DNA of 64,000 nucleotides from Metallyticus violacea (GCA_030762175.1 CM060842.1:49124501-49188500); one strand, 5' to 3'. Positions 36,141 to 48,890 are shown, counted from the stretch's first letter. Notes: generated by a model from the letters alone, not told the origin. Numbers and translations are program-made.

Positions 36141-36440
36141 GTAGTAGGTAAAGCTTGCGACTCACATTCGGGAAATCCCGCATTCAAATCCCTTGGAGCC
36201 TAACATCCTGACCTTGGACGTTTTCCCTGGTCACTTAAAAACGGATATTTGCTTTCCACGAATTTTTCGCTCTCCCAATTCATATAATTTCGTTCCTTGG
36301 TTCTGTTACAGAATCAAAAGTACCAGCAAGGCGGGCTGGTGCGGTGTGACGGTGGCTTGCACTTTGGAAAGTATTTTGGCCCAGCATCTGGTATGGAAAC
36401 GGCTCGAACTCCCCAGAGGAGTTCCCTGGAAACAATTTTA
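36141..36440 (+). repeat. SINE family B, copy 1
   Basis: A tRNA-like head (box B GCATTCAAATCCC) precedes a body shared with 63628-63960. Shared blocks include ATCCTGACCTTGGA, GGATAT, CCCAATTCATATAATTTC, GGCGGGCTGGTGCGGTGTGA, GTGGCTTGCACTTTGGAAA and GAGGAGTTC. Short open frames on both strands here are products of the repeat. Confidence 0.85.
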
Positions 36441-36689
36441 GGAATCCTGTCTACGTCATTCCTCGGTGTTAATGGATCTTGGCCTACCGGTATCTCCCTC
36501 ACCTCATCTCTTTCTCCTACTGGCGCCACCACTGATGCTTAGGCTGAATTATCTAAATATCCTCCTCCGACCCTATTAATGCAGTTCAATTCAAAGTTTA
36601 CGTTTGGTAATCACGGTATTTTATGATGTTATTGGTGTCTTATTTGTGTTATGATGGTCAGTTTGTCAAGTTCTTCATAAAATCTACAA

Positions 36690-37215
36690 ATTAACCAAAA
36701 ATGTCTGATGTTCAACCACCAAGCATTGCGAAATTTGATTAAATGGTTTGAGCAAACAAGCTGTGTCATGAACCCATACGAAGTTGTCGACACGGTAGTT
36801 AGAACGGAAGGAAATGCACATCACACTGCTCAAAGTTGTGTCATTAAGTCTGTCATTAAGAGTGTCTCTTGAACTGGGAATTAATCATTATACTTAGATA
36901 TCTGAAACTGAAACTTTTGCAAAACACTGCATAATGATCTGGACCGTCATTTGTGGTTTTGTGAATGGTTTCTTATTCGGAATGAAGCTGGTCTTCAATT
37001 TTGGGGAGGGAAAAAAAAAACACTTAATGGATCAATGAAGGCTCACTTAAGATGAACAGCCATGTAAGTCGGCACATTTGTGTTTACTGACCATAAGAAA
37101 TTGCCACGAAAGACTTGAACACCTCTTCTGCTGTGACTGTTTGGTGAGCAGTTGCAGTAAAGTGCTCATGGAAAGGAATGGGTTATAAGCAAGCAATATA
37201 TTTGCATGTTACAAG
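36690..37215 (+). pseudogene. Tc1/mariner (DUF4817-type) transposase relic, N-terminal half
   Basis: Broken plus-strand frames read ALRNLIKWFEQTSCVMNP then VVRTEGNAHHTAQSC near 36725-36845, like the WFxxTGSV....RTEENI helix-turn-helix region of arthropod DUF4817 transposases. LHNDLDRHLWFCEWFL lies near 36925-36975, and the MNSHVSRHICVY block near 37050-37090, which follows the first Asp in this family. A poly(A) run at 37236-37264 lies just beyond. The C-terminal half with the remaining catalytic residues is absent. Confidence 0.68.
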
Positions 37216-37232
37216 CGGTGATTACTCCAAAA

Positions 37233-37235
<3 letters not shown>

Positions 37236-37264
<29 letters not shown>
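37236..37264. repeat. Poly(A) tract
   Basis: An uninterrupted A run of about 28 bases. Confidence 0.93.
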
Positions 37265-37268
<4 letters not shown>

Positions 37269-38194
37269 GTCTAGATATAGTTAACATGGCAACAGGATGG
37301 GGTCCGCCTCATGATGGTTTGCGGATGAAGACTTCTTAAATAAGTTATTTTATGAATAGATTGACCGTCGTGGCACAACAGACTGACCAAAATATTTATT
37401 ACAATTAATCTAAATAGTAGAATTGCTAAATATAAAATTTATAATGTGGAAATTTTTCGCTCGTCTCACCGGGTAGGTCGGTCGGCAATCAGAGCCTTAA
37501 CTCCCGGCGAAGCGGATGTAATATCCGCGCAACTGATTCAGGTTCCCACAGTTTCAACCACAATTAAAATTAAAATAAACACTTATCTTATTACAGGAAA
37601 TGTTGGAAATGTTTTCCTGCTCTTTCCGCACATTTATGGCATTTTTTAGAAAATTTTCATTGACATGCATCATTTCATTTTCCGAAATTTCAGTTTTCAC
37701 GAACTGCAGATGATCCTGATATTTGGTTAAATTTTGTATTTTGATATTACAGAACAATAGTGATAATAGTTAAACGATCCACATTCTTTACTAATAAAGC
37801 ATGACTCCATATATATTTTCTCCTCATGCAAGGGGTTTTGGTGTATAAAAATTAGGGTTTTTCTGCATTCCAGTTTCAGTTATTTTACTTCAAAACGTCA
37901 CCTAAATGGAATAGCTGTAACATTTCAGAAGAAATTCCCATGCCTGCAAAATGTTCTCATTCTACCTAAAAATTCGTTGCAACCATCGCACATGATCGCA
38001 ACTACCGTGTTTTTCAAAGAGAAAGTTGTTTGATTCACAGCGAATGGGACGCGAGCATTTGCAAAGCATTGCCAGATTGTTCATCCCTTTCTCCTGTATC
38101 TTTGTGTCCCACTCATGCTGTGCAATGTCATGTACTAAGTGATATTGATTTCTAGTCATTGCACTGTAATTATTGAATACTATTTCGGTCTTAG

Positions 38195-38910
38195 TGGTAA
38201 ATGCGCCCAAGCAAATATACTTGAAATACGAGAGCTGTCCAATATAGAATGATATTTTTTGATACTCGTTTCATACATTTTTTACTCGTCCTCATAGTTT
38301 GGATATGATGGAAGGTTCTTCTTCAATTTGAGTGAAGGGAAAAAGACGCGCCGGGCTAAATCTGGACTATAGGGAGGGCGAGGAACATATTTCACATGGA
38401 TTTTTACAAGAAATTCAGCAGCAACATTTGCGATGTGCAGCTGTGTATTTTCGTGTTGCAGTCGAGGCCTTTTGCGTATGATATGACCTTGCAGAATTTT
38501 CAGGACTTATCTGTAGTGTTGCCTAATTAGTTGTGTGTGCAAGTATGACATGCCGGTAAATCATTCCTTGAATATCGAAAAATGAGATAACCATAACTTT
38601 CCCAGCAGAATGAACCACTTTTGGATTTTTTTAGTGTTGGTGACCACACAGAGCTTTGCTGTTTGCTCTCAGATCTGAATTGATGCAGGCAGTTTTCATC
38701 AACAGCGATTATCTTTGATATAATTTCCTCATCTTCCTGTAACGTCATCTTCAACTTCATATAATCCTACACGCGAATGTTTTTTTCTTCCGTTAGAGTA
38801 TAAACTTTAGGAACGGGCTTGGGCCTCAGCTGAAGATTTGTTGAGGGGAAAAAAAGGATTTCAGAGCAGCATATTGTTCGTCGCATATCACTTCCGTTTT
38901 GTTGCATGTC
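38195..38910 (-). pseudogene. Mariner transposase relic, copy 2 of a pair
   Basis: The minus frame at 38527-38760 holds IIAVDENCLHQFRSESKQQS then SVW, the block containing the first Asp. HYR.VLKILQGHIIRKRPRL lies near 38510-38455. IHVKYVPRPPYSPDLARR near 38385-38330 is the third-Asp region, where the downstream Asp of the PSDFFLFP-type block is lost. The shared QGHII.KRP, WxxPLSPK/TLKK and FDIQGM(V/I)Y-type words tie it to copy 1 at 28.6-29.3 kb. This copy keeps the catalytic region that copy 1 has lost. It is frameshifted and inactive. Confidence 0.82.
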
Positions 38911-38931
38911 TCAACTTGCAAACCTTTGATA

Positions 38932-39011
38932 AGCGGGAGCCGGAAGTGACAACAATGACGCTAGTGCCTTATGCGGGAGCCGGAAGTGACAACAATGAGA
39001 CTATGCCTTCT
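38932..39011. repeat. 40-bp tandem duplication
   Basis: GCGGGAGCCGGAAGTGACAA followed by CAATGA occurs at 38932 and again at 38972, with some divergence toward the unit ends. It lies at the 5' side of the mariner relic. Confidence 0.88.
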
Positions 39012-39309
39012 TCACATTAGTATTAAAGTAACATAATATTATAAAGTTAAATTTTAGATCAAAAAGTATGCCTGTAAAAAGTATTATTTATCGAACGGCC
39101 ATCGTATATATGTTTTATGTTTTTATTTGCATATTATTTATACAATCGATGCCCAATTACTGGAATTGATAAAAGTATATTTAAAGGTTCAGAAAAATGA
39201 CTTTACATATACTTTCAGACAAAATTCAAAATTAAGTGCGCCTATGAGAAGAAAACTGAACGAGATAATTGATCTCGAGATTCTATGGAAAACACCATTA
39301 AAGTTGCCA

Positions 39310-39540
39310 TAACTGGAACTTGTCACTCGCCGCAGCTGCTTCTAAGAATAGGATGCGCATAATGATATTTTCGTTATGTAAACCTGAGTTGGTATGCGTA
39401 CAGACAGCCAAGTATTGCGAACGATTCCACATGAAGAAATGGAGCTGCGATCTGTAAAAATTGCAAAGTCACGAGCAACAGATTATTCCGCTTAAACATG
39501 GCTTCATTGAGCGAGTTCGGCTATGAAGTAGCTGAACTGA
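39310..39540 (-). repeat. Repeat R2, copy 1 (inverted relative to 44.3 kb)
   Basis: The reverse complement aligns with 44265-44515 over about 230 bp. Shared blocks are CGAGCAACA/CGTGA, CAGCTCCATTTCTTCA, CTTGG.TGTCTGTAC and TACCAACTCAGGTTTACA, then GTCGCTGCGG/AGCTGCGGCGAGT. It is non-coding, with type unknown. Confidence 0.75.
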
Positions 39541-39714
39541 ATAATGTAAGATCAAGAGGATTGCAGGTTTAGACTGAGGTGAAGGATTTCTGCAGAGACA
39601 TCTGGAGCAAGAAGCAGCCAGGCAAACTAATTTCGCAAAGGAATCCAGTAAAGGCGAAAGCATCGAAGTGCAAGGAAGTTGACAAGGAACTACAAACAAA
39701 AGACTTAATATATC

Positions 39715-40330
39715 GAGTGCTGAATGGGATGTTATACAGTCCCGGCGTTTCACACACCATCGGCCGAGTTGGCTGCTATGCGTCTCTCGGCGTGTTCTGA
39801 CTCGTGTTGCACTGTGCATGCACTAGGCTTTATCAGTGAAGGTCCGGGTACAAATGCTAGCCCATTAAAGTACAAATTTTTTGTTTTGTTTTCCAGCACG
39901 AAAGAGCAAAATTGTGCTTATTCTGTGATATTCAACGTAAATACCGTAATTGTGTGTTTTTCAATTTAGTCACAAATAACTCTTAAGAATATGTATTATT
40001 GAACATAATAAATAAATGCGAATACCTTTACATTAACGTGAAAAGACAAACGTAAGGCATTGAATGATATTTTACTGCTTGTAGATATTCTTACTTACGA
40101 AAGAAAGAAGGAAGGAAGGAAGGAAGGAAGGAAGGAAGGAAGGAAGGAAGGAAGGAAGGAAAGAAAGAAAGAAAGAGAAGTACTTCTGGAGCAATATGTA
40201 CACAGTAGATGAAGGTAAACTTCCTTAAAGGATGGTCTGGTGAATGCGGCTGGAGACAGAAGCTCCTGCATTTCTCACCGAATGTAAATTGCAGGTTTAC
40301 CAATCCGCAAGATGAGAAGACTAGTCAATA
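39715..40330 (+). repeat. Repeat R1, copy 1 (tRNA-like promoter boxes)
   Basis: It aligns along its whole length with 53688-54283. The left part has a tRNA-like block (CCGAGTTGGCTGCTATGCGT, then a degenerate box B GGGTACAAATGC). The right part is AT-rich and ends near ACCAATCCGCAAGATGAGAA. A (GAAG)n tract at 40099-40178 sits where copy 2 has (TA)n. It is possibly a long SINE. The frames it contains are not coding. Confidence 0.82.
40099..40178. repeat. (GAAG)n/(GAAA)n microsatellite
   Basis: GAAA units flank an uninterrupted GGAA core inside repeat R1 copy 1. Confidence 0.96.
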
Positions 40331-40334
40331 TAAG

Positions 40335-41430
40335 TTGTGGTTTTTAAAAGATTATAAATTTAAATAACACAAGTTCACAAAAAATAATTTCAATGCAATG
40401 ATTTTCAGCGATAGTACAAAATTTGCATTAAATAAATATTTAAAGATTCAGAGGTATTAAGATTACTATTTCATGACCAACTAAACCGGCCATCTTCAAG
40501 AGAGCCGTTAGTTTGGGATTTTTAAACTCTGTATTGTTAAGAAATAATAGTATTCATGGAATCAAACCTTAGTTTATTCATAAAAACGTTTTCATAGCCA
40601 TCGATTAAGAAAGGTTGAATGCTAGAACTAGTGTCGCTAGGTAATTTCGAAAACATCCCATAATTGGTACAAGGTCCCAATGTCAGGCATTCTAAATGAA
40701 AAACGAAAGTATTATACAAGCTACGGATTTCCAAGGAAATATATAAATTAGTGCATGATGCATTTATGATGTTGTGTTCAAAGAAAAACGTGTATCAGTT
40801 TACAGAATCGTAAGCCTATGCAAAAAGCGAGAGTTCTTAAATTTAGAATCATATTAAAAAAAAACATTGAATTCAAATACCGTTATACTGACAAAAAGTG
40901 CAGTTGCAATGCAATCAATGAGTGCTACATGCATCAAAGGAGCCCACGGTCGTAACCTAAGACCTAATGCAGGGCCGATATCGTAAGAATTGTCCTTTGC
41001 AAACCTTAAGACGTTAGTAACAGGACAGCCCAGTTAAGGCGAACTCTGCCGGAACAAAACGACCGACCCTTGAGCCCGCCATGTGTTCAGACCCTTCTTC
41101 TGTACAAATTCTAACTTTTCAACACTTTCTGCCCAATTGCACGTGATAATGCTGAAGCAAATACATATATGTTATTCAGAATAAATATTTCGCATTATAA
41201 AATTAATTAGTTGCAATTTTGTACTTAATATAAATGTATGTATAGTAGAAATATAGAATATGTAACATATAATATATAGATACAATATATTACTGGTATT
41301 GTTTTATTAATTATTACAGTTTACATAATGTAAAATTGTTTTGTAAGTGGTTTTTTAAAATGTGATTAATAGGATTATGGAACTGAATGAAAAAATGGAT
41401 AATAAGGAAATTAACTGTTACGTAATTCAC
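40335..41430. other. AT-rich, no recognisable gene
   Basis: Nothing is recognisable. A GC-richer patch lies at about 40935-41100. Confidence 0.4.
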
Positions 41431-41436
41431 TTTCTC

Positions 41437-41466
41437 AATAATAATAATAATAATAATAATAATAAT
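41437..41466. repeat. (AAT)n microsatellite
   Basis: About ten trinucleotides, with an imperfect extension to 41485. Confidence 0.93.
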
Positions 41467-42128
41467 CGTAATAATATTAATAAAATTAACCAACTTAATA
41501 GATATCATAACTGCAATTATGAACAATTTTAAAATACAGAACTACTATATACGTAATTAATTGAAATAAAAACATTATAAAACAATAAAATAAAATGGCC
41601 ATATACTATATTGTATATTGAACTGTATCATTAGGCACGCGACTGTACGACATCACTGCACAGAACGCAGACAAAACAGAAGACCGCGACTACTGCTGAC
41701 GTCGCACATTGTGCCTGTGGCTGGCAAGATAGGGAACCTTTCAGGCACAAGTCTAGCCCGTGTATAGCTCTAGCTACAGGTCATAGAGGCGCAGAGTGAT
41801 GTACCCATATTGCAAGAGTTTACAAAATGATCGCCAGTTGAATTGGGGGCATGGAAGGCTACTAAAATAACAGATGAGATTGGGTAGAGAATGTGTGCTT
41901 TTTGTGGGGACAGAGGGAATAGGCAGCACATTCTAATGAACTCCCAAGTATCAATCAGTGAAGGTCGACTGCGTTTAGTACTAAGTTTGCAATGTCGAAT
42001 AGGGATAGGTTAGCATGTTTGCACATGAAGACAACTGGCCACAGTTTGGTTCTTTTCTGTGCAAAAATGCGTGGAATTGAAAGCGCTTCGTTAGAACAGA
42101 CGGGCGCTTTGAGTTTGAATATGTATGC

Positions 42129-42142
42129 GTGCGCGCGCGCGC

Positions 42143-42191
<49 letters not shown>
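42129..42191. repeat. (GC)n then (AT)n alternating purine-pyrimidine tract
   Basis: About 18 bases of alternating GTGCGC...GTGC pass directly into about 45 bases of alternating AT. The GC part has Z-DNA potential and the AT part cruciform potential. Confidence 0.95.
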
Positions 42192-42196
<5 letters not shown>

Positions 42197-42199
42197 TGA

Positions 42200-44183
42200 A
42201 GTGGAAATTCTTTCTCTTTTAAGTGTCTGCGTAATGAATAGCACGATTGTCTAAAGGCCCATGCCAAGGATATCATACAAATAATGTTTGTAAATATTGA
42301 GCAGTAAATAGAAGCCAACTAGAGAATAGTACGAGCTAAAATATTTAAATTTGTTACTCATTTACGTTACGTGTAAAATTTATGTCATGATAAAATCAAG
42401 TAAATTATAAATTTTTAGTGAACTTTTACATTGAAAATGGCATTTCCTTTTCGGTAGGAAAATCGAAGATCAGTGATGATGTAAGTAATTGATTTCTTTA
42501 CGCACAAGGTTTTAAAGACTCGTCCTGCATACATTTCCAATTCTTGTGCCCGTTATTGCATAATAGTTACTTCTTTCACTAATTGTATATTTTATCGCGA
42601 CAGCGATGCGCCACGGCGCGCCCGCTTCCTGGAAACAGCTGCCTACTGCAAGCGACGCCAATTAGAATCGTGACATGGGAACACGGCCCTTCGTTATTTT
42701 TAGCCAGAGTATCGGGCGTAGACAAGGAGCCAGGCCAGACTATAGAGCACGTGAATGTGGTCGGTCTCCCACCTCTTGCGAAACTCGTCGAGTAGAAGCA
42801 GCACACTACGATTCAGGGTCTCCCAATGCTTTCAACGGACTCGAAATGCATGTTCAAACTAAGCAGTAATTGAGAGGGTTACATTGAAAATTTAATAATA
42901 GTAACATAATTATTCAGAATAAATCGTTTTTCAAAATGATCAATTAAAATCACGTGTTATTAAAACAATGATAGTTTGTGCTCCTAAATTCTTAACCTCT
43001 TATGTAAAATTTTGTTTTCATCCTAAAGTGGCATTTTTTTTACTTAATGCAACTATCATTCTACTAGACATATTAATACTGTTCAGAATGAAAATATGAA
43101 GAAAAAAAAAACACATTTTTACTATTGAATTATAGATTTAAATTAAATGTTACAGTAAAGACAGCGGAAAATTAGGTAATTTCGTGAGTTTCTTTAGCTT
43201 CTATATCAAAGTTACACAACTAAACGTTTAGTTTCGAAGGAACCTCATAAATGGCCATACATGTCCAATACAATAGATGTTTTTGATGCCCCTCAGATGG
43301 GAACAAAAGAGACTTTTTGAGAACATATTTTGTTGCGTTCTTTGTTTCAAACGCTATTAATGGTAAGTACAGACGTTTTATGATTGGATGAAGAATAACA
43401 GTTATGAAAACTTGTAAGAAAATGCTTTCCCAAGATTATTATTCTATTTCGTTGACCTTCAAGAGACCATTATTTCCTCGCAAGTTAAAAACACTCCCTG
43501 GAGGGAAAAACATCAGACAGTTTATACTTTAAATACCCGACCAATGAAGATGAGATACAGAGAGCTATCAATAGAATGAAATGTTGAGACGTATCTGAAA
43601 ATGACCAAGATATCAAAAGAATCATGGAGTCGTGTTCTGGGAGTTTTGAAGATGATTGTCATGTGAAAGATGTGTACAGTACGTGGTTTCATGGAAAATG
43701 CCAGGGGCTCTCAAAATACCAAAAATAGCTTCTAGTGTTTGAGATTCAATTATGAATCTAATTGAGGAAAAAACTCAATTTTGTTAATTTAACTACTATC
43801 ACAAAACTGTCAGCATAGTGTGACGAAATTATATCTAACATTTTAGAGCGTTACGTATTTTGTTATATTTGTAATCTTGGTATCGATCACGAAATTGTTC
43901 TGAAATATGTGCAGAACAATAATTAAGAAGCCTGGGATAAATACAATTAATCATAATATATTAACCTGGCTTTTTCTTAATAAAACTACCGTCACGAAAT
44001 AAGCCCAACAAACCAAACTGTATTTGAAAACTTTCTTAATTCTTTTCTTTTTCTAACACCAGTAGTCATCACTCTTCTTTCTTTGAGAGAAGACAGTTTC
44101 ATTTATATTATTTTTAATGATTTGATGTTTCTAAAGTACCAGTCAGTAATGCACAGGAGGAACATATTTCAGAGGGTACATCA

Positions 44184-44187
<4 letters not shown>
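42200..44187. other. Non-coding, no recognisable gene
   Basis: A GC-rich island at about 42595-42840 (the densest CpG stretch between 41 and 46 kb) stands out in AT-rich DNA. Its frames on both strands are short and unmatched. The rest shows nothing. Confidence 0.4.

Positions 44188-44188
<1 letters not shown>

Positions 44189-44214
<26 letters not shown>
44189..44214. repeat. Poly(T) tract
   Basis: A run of 26 T just upstream of repeat R2 copy 2. It could be a tail of a minus-strand retroposon. Confidence 0.93.
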
Positions 44215-44264
44215 ATAAAGACAACTGATCATTGTTGTCTCTTCAGCTCAGTCTTTACCTGCAA

Positions 44265-44515
44265 ACTTCTTGATTTTCAGCTCGACTAATTCATAGGCGA
44301 ACTAGCTCAATGCAGCTCATTTAAACCGAATAATGTAAAAATTGAAAAGACACGAGCAACACAAGTTACAGCTCCATTTCTTCAAAAAATATACTTGGGT
44401 GTCTGTACTTATACCAACTCAGGTTTACAGGGCCAACATATTTTTATTATCGTAGTATGCCATAGTCTGAAGTCGCTGCGGTGAGTAACCAGCTCCTATT
44501 ATGACAAAGTAACGA
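44265..44515 (+). repeat. Repeat R2, copy 2
   Basis: Aligned with the reverse complement of 39310-39540. The best-kept core is ACAGCTCCATTTCTTCA to ATACCAACTCAGGTTTACAG. Confidence 0.75.
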
Positions 44516-44667
44516 GGTAATTGCTCTGGTTGTCCATGGTTCTAGAAAGAGGAGCAACTGTGAATGATATCTGCTATACAAAATCACTCAGGAAGTAATG
44601 GCGGGCGATAAAGTCGCAACGCATAGCTAATGTTGACCAAACTACAGTAATTCGTGTGATAAGTGTT

Positions 44668-44885
44668 GACGCACCCCCCTTACAGTTCTGATATGTCCCC
44701 GTGAGTCCCTTATTCTCTTAATGGCAAATCTTCATATCTAACAAAGAGGTGCAGGACACCGTTCAACAACGTTTTCAGCAGCCACACACGAACATTTTGC
44801 ACAGAGGCATTCAGCATTTTGTTTCACAGTGGAATATTTGCTTTTTCACCACTAGTCAGAAATCTTTCCATTTCGATAGAGGCAA
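44668..44885 (+). pseudogene. Mariner transposase C-terminal fragment
   Basis: HPPYSSDMSP at about 44673-44702 is the third-Asp region of mariner-type transposases. After a stop and a frameshift, EVQDTVQQRFQQPHTNILH and then RGIQHFVSQWNICF (about 44745-44855) match the C-terminal block EEVQxxVQQWFxxQPxEFFxxGIxxLVxQWxxCL. Everything upstream is lost. It belongs to a lineage different from the other mariner relics here. Confidence 0.72.
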
Positions 44886-44889
44886 AGCA

Positions 44890-46755
44890 AAATAATGCTA
44901 CAGAACACTGATACCGTGATTGGTACCCCATCAATTGTGAGTAATTAATTACAATATATGCAGTTTCAAGTGTGACTTTCTCTGTGTTTTATCTTTATCT
45001 ACTTTTATTATTAGTGTTAATTTGTTACATTGTTAATAGTGTTTCTTTATTTTTATGTTTCATTAATATATATATATATATAATATTTTATTTTAGCTAG
45101 CTGTAAGTGAAGGGTTCTGTAAGTGTGTAAAAATGTAAAAAAAACAGGAATTCTCGCTCGAACAGCAAAGAGACCGTTCTGGCAGGCAACAGAATGAATT
45201 CTTTCTTTAGTTAATTGGAAGGGGGCAGCTATTCCCGGCAGAAATGTTTGTAAAGACGAACGCTGTCAACTCCTGTGCTACCGTTGAAGTACGGTAGAAA
45301 TTGAAATTGAACGGTGGACGAATCGCCAAGTTGTTACGCTCAGATAATCTGGTAGCCAATAATATGACAGTTGTATGATGTCGCCGATAGCCTTTAAGGA
45401 TGTCTAAATCCACAGTGGCGGAAAAACAGAGTTTCCCTTTATCACGTGGTCAAGCGAATCTTATCGAGTATTTAATGACATGAAATTGCCCTTTTTGGAG
45501 AATTTAGTCTTGGAAACTCGCACTAGAACATCAATGTTCGAGCTTCACTTCTACTCGACGTTTCTTCTCAGAAAACTACTGTTTTCTGCGTGTCCCTCAA
45601 CTGTCCGAAAAGAAACTCACTTGATTGAATAAACGATGTCAACTGGCAGCTAACAAAGTGTTCTTTCTCATCAACACATCTTTAATTTCCCTTTCTCAAC
45701 TCGGCACTTTCAAGTCCCGAAAACCAGCAACACTCCTGTAGATCGACAAGAACAGTTATTTAGTAGTGAGCTGTATTTGCATATAGTCAAAACTTCCATC
45801 ACAATTCCTCCCGCCACCAAAAACTCCTCCAAACTTTGGCCTACCAACGTGGGGCATGTTCAAAGCATTTGAAAGCAACACGATTCAAGCGAGCCACCTT
45901 CCGATAACTTCAACACATTGCCCGAGTTTGATATAAACATTATTATGAATCATTGTATAAAGGTGATATCTATCCCAACTGGCTACTTTATCGGTTACGT
46001 ATTATGCGCATGAACGTGTGCTAGTCGCATATCTTATGGTTGAGTGAAAATAACGGCTGCGTGAGCATCGGGGGAAACAGCAAATTCCACGTCCTGGTTC
46101 TGGTAGGCGCATTGTCTAACAACTTGAGGTTTTAAAGAGAAGTCTTGCTAACGGTGTACAGTGCGGCTGTTGAAAGTCTTGTTCAAATAAGTATATCGCC
46201 ATCTGAAGTTTCCTAATATGTGAAAGGCTGCTCCCTTTATCAATACAGAGTCGTTCCCCCTTCTTATTAGTGTTGGCGTGGTGCAGAAAAATCAGGAGGG
46301 TGGCTGCAGCACCGAGATTTTTGTGCAGTGTTCCGCAAATAGACACAGTCACCGGATGGGAGGATTCCTGGTGCCCTCCCTTCCTCTGGAGGTGATGAGG
46401 TTCACTGCGCACGCTCTACCGGAAGTGGCATACAGATCACAACCAGAGTTTCTCCGATTCAAGAACTTCGCTATTAGCCACCTGAACAAACTGCATACAG
46501 CTGATGTATAAAATAACAGGGGAGTGCGACTTTTCTGAACTGGATAATTTGTATCTTGTTTATATTTTCTGCTCTTGTGAAGATAGAAACTGTATTCTTT
46601 CTTGTTAAATATCTGCTCCTTAGTACTAGTTTAAATGCTGTAAGGGAGTGTGCTTCCATCGTTAAAGAAATCAGTAGCGCGAAAATGCAGTCTTCACATA
46701 CTTTTAACATACATTTTTCATGCTTTATGCTGTTCAATATGAATCAATATATTGG
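44890..46755. other. Non-coding, no recognisable gene
   Basis: A short (TA)n lies at about 45067-45082. The overlapping frames at 46116-46511 on the two strands have no motif that I can match. Confidence 0.4.
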
Positions 46756-46759
46756 CTTA

Positions 46760-47901
46760 CGAGGGGCGCTCTAAAAGTTATTGACCTGACCAAAACAACA
46801 CAAAAAGTATTAGAAATGTTTTGTTGTCCCTCACCTTATAAATTAATACATTGAGTTCAACGACTTTCCAATTGTTTAATACCCTCAGATAAAATAAGCG
46901 TAGTCTTAACTTCAATCTCATCATTTGATGTGAATCTTCATCCGCCTAGCCTTTTCTTAAGTTTTAGGAAGTAAATATAAAAATAATCGCTGGGAGCAAA
47001 ATTCGGCGAATCTGGCCAAAATGGAAGCGAAGGTCATGCAGTTTTGCAGCAACAATCCCAGGCATGTGCAAAGGGGTATTATCGTGATAAAGTTTTTTTT
47101 TTTCCTGCAAGGTGTGAACGTTCAGTCTGAATAGCATCGTTCAATAAGTCTGTAGTGAAGCATAATACTCCCCGGTAATGGTACAGCCCTTCTGGAGATA
47201 TTCTCGAGTACCACACCATAAAAATCCCTAAGCCATGACTTTTTCTGAAGATGGAACCATTTTTGCTTTCTTTGGTGCCACTTGTGGACTGCTGCTTCGT
47301 CTCTGGTGTACAATGATAAATCCATGTTTCATCTGCTGCTGTGAAACGGATAAACTCACTGCAATTGCATATAAATAAATGTAAACTCTCTTGAAAAATG
47401 TTCATTGGAGTGCGTTTTAGGTCCATTGTTAACAAGCATGGAACCCATCCAGCATAAAGCTTTCTCATTCTCAAAACTTTATGTAAAATGTAGTGGAAAT
47501 GGCCTATCGGGGTAGTTGTAATATCAAACAACCGGCCACCTTCAATCGCAGCAGTTTTGAACACTCTGAGCACTCAAAATGTTGAATCACTATACGACCA
47601 CGCTTAAATTAAGCAGCCCCCTTTTTAACCGTTGAAAACAAAGGGGAAGAATCCTTTAACGTGTAATCTAACTCTTTTCTATTTCTGTTGCAGTTAAACC
47701 CTTCAAAACGAAGTACTTATTACAACTTGTATTTCAGTTTTATCCATTTTGTAGAAAATGTTAACAATAGTTTGTTTACATGATCGTCACAAACAAGTGA
47801 TGATACGCGTCTGAAATTTTACAGCGCGCATTCTAAAGGATGGTATTTTACAGCTATCATAGTAATTTGGCCATCTTCTGGACATCTGAGTCAGTCCCTA
47901 G
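46760..47901 (-). mobile_element. Mariner element, decayed, nearly whole
   Basis: The low end reads CGAGGGGCGCTCTAAAAGTT after TA at 46758-46759, a classic mariner terminus. The high end (CAGTCCCTAG before TA at 47902) is an eroded counterpart. On the minus strand the original ATG is at 47747-47745 (MDKTEIQVVI). HVKGFFPFVFNG lies near 47660, HYILHKVLRMRKLYAGWVP near 47500-47440, and ADETWIYHCTPETKQQS, holding the first Asp, near 47340-47290. LNDAIQTERSHLAGKK lies near 47140-47095, then LKKRLGG, SNDEIEVK and IKQLESR to about 46860. The ORF at 47079-47573 covers the middle. Stops, shifts and an internal deletion after the helix-turn-helix mark it as dead. Confidence 0.9.
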
Positions 47902-47904
47902 TAT

Positions 47905-48890
47905 GTTCTGGTTTACATTACACACCTACAACAAGTAAATAAACACCTCCCATTACTGTTTAAATTATTTTGTTTCTTCACATTATTTTAGGAAATGGTT
48001 CTTTTGATTTATAAAAACATTTTGAACATATAGTATTAATGTTGCGGTTAGAGCTAATGTATTACCAATCAGTTTAATAAGCTTAAACCGAGCTGTTATA
48101 TGGAGAGGGAACGTTTACCATATCTAAGTATAGAACTCTTAAGTAACAACGAAAAAAAAAATCATTGAAAAAAGGAAGCATTAACATACGATACTACAAT
48201 AACACAAATTTTCTTGTTTTTAATTTCATAATAGTACCATGATACGATTCCATTTCTCCATATGATAGCTGAAATATTATATGCATAAAAATGCGTTTGT
48301 ACGAGTTACTACAAAATAAAATATTTAACAATACACTATCCCTCCCATATCAGACCCACCAGGCTATTTGTATGGTAAAGGACCACTAAAATAAATTACT
48401 AATTTTCATCACTGCGTGTGTCCTCAAGCTCCTTTATTCTTCTTCTCCGCTTATCCTTGCTTTTCCTAAAAATTCCCCTATCTTAATCATTTTCTCTACT
48501 GCCATTTCTAATAACATTTTTCTGCCACTATTTCTTGTTGTCATCTGTCCCATTTTTCATCCCAAATACCACACCCCCACCTTTTTACCATTTCATGTTC
48601 AATTAAACAACGGAACGGACTTTCCACTTTCCCACACTTAATGCATCCTTCTTTAAAATGTATCCTTAGTCCTTTAAAACTAATACCCATGTACGCATCC
48701 ATACAAAACCTATTTTTCCAAATTGCTCACAAATGTCTATATATTTCTCCTGTCTCCATTTTTTGAACTACTTTATATAAACCTAAGAAACTTTTGTCCT
48801 ATAAATTAGCCTAAATCTCTTGGCGCTCTGTCTTCCACCCCGCGTCTCACTTCTTTCGAAAACCCACAAACATTATTTTCACCCAATCGA
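47905..48890. other. AT-rich, no recognisable gene
   Basis: The pyrimidine-biased strand from 48420 to 48900 shows no coding pattern. Confidence 0.4.

Noticed and set aside
42595..42840. CpG-island promoter or hAT end
   Set aside because: The GC-rich patch and a GGGTCTCCCAATGCTTTC word were suggestive, but there is no second end, transcript signal or adjoining exon.
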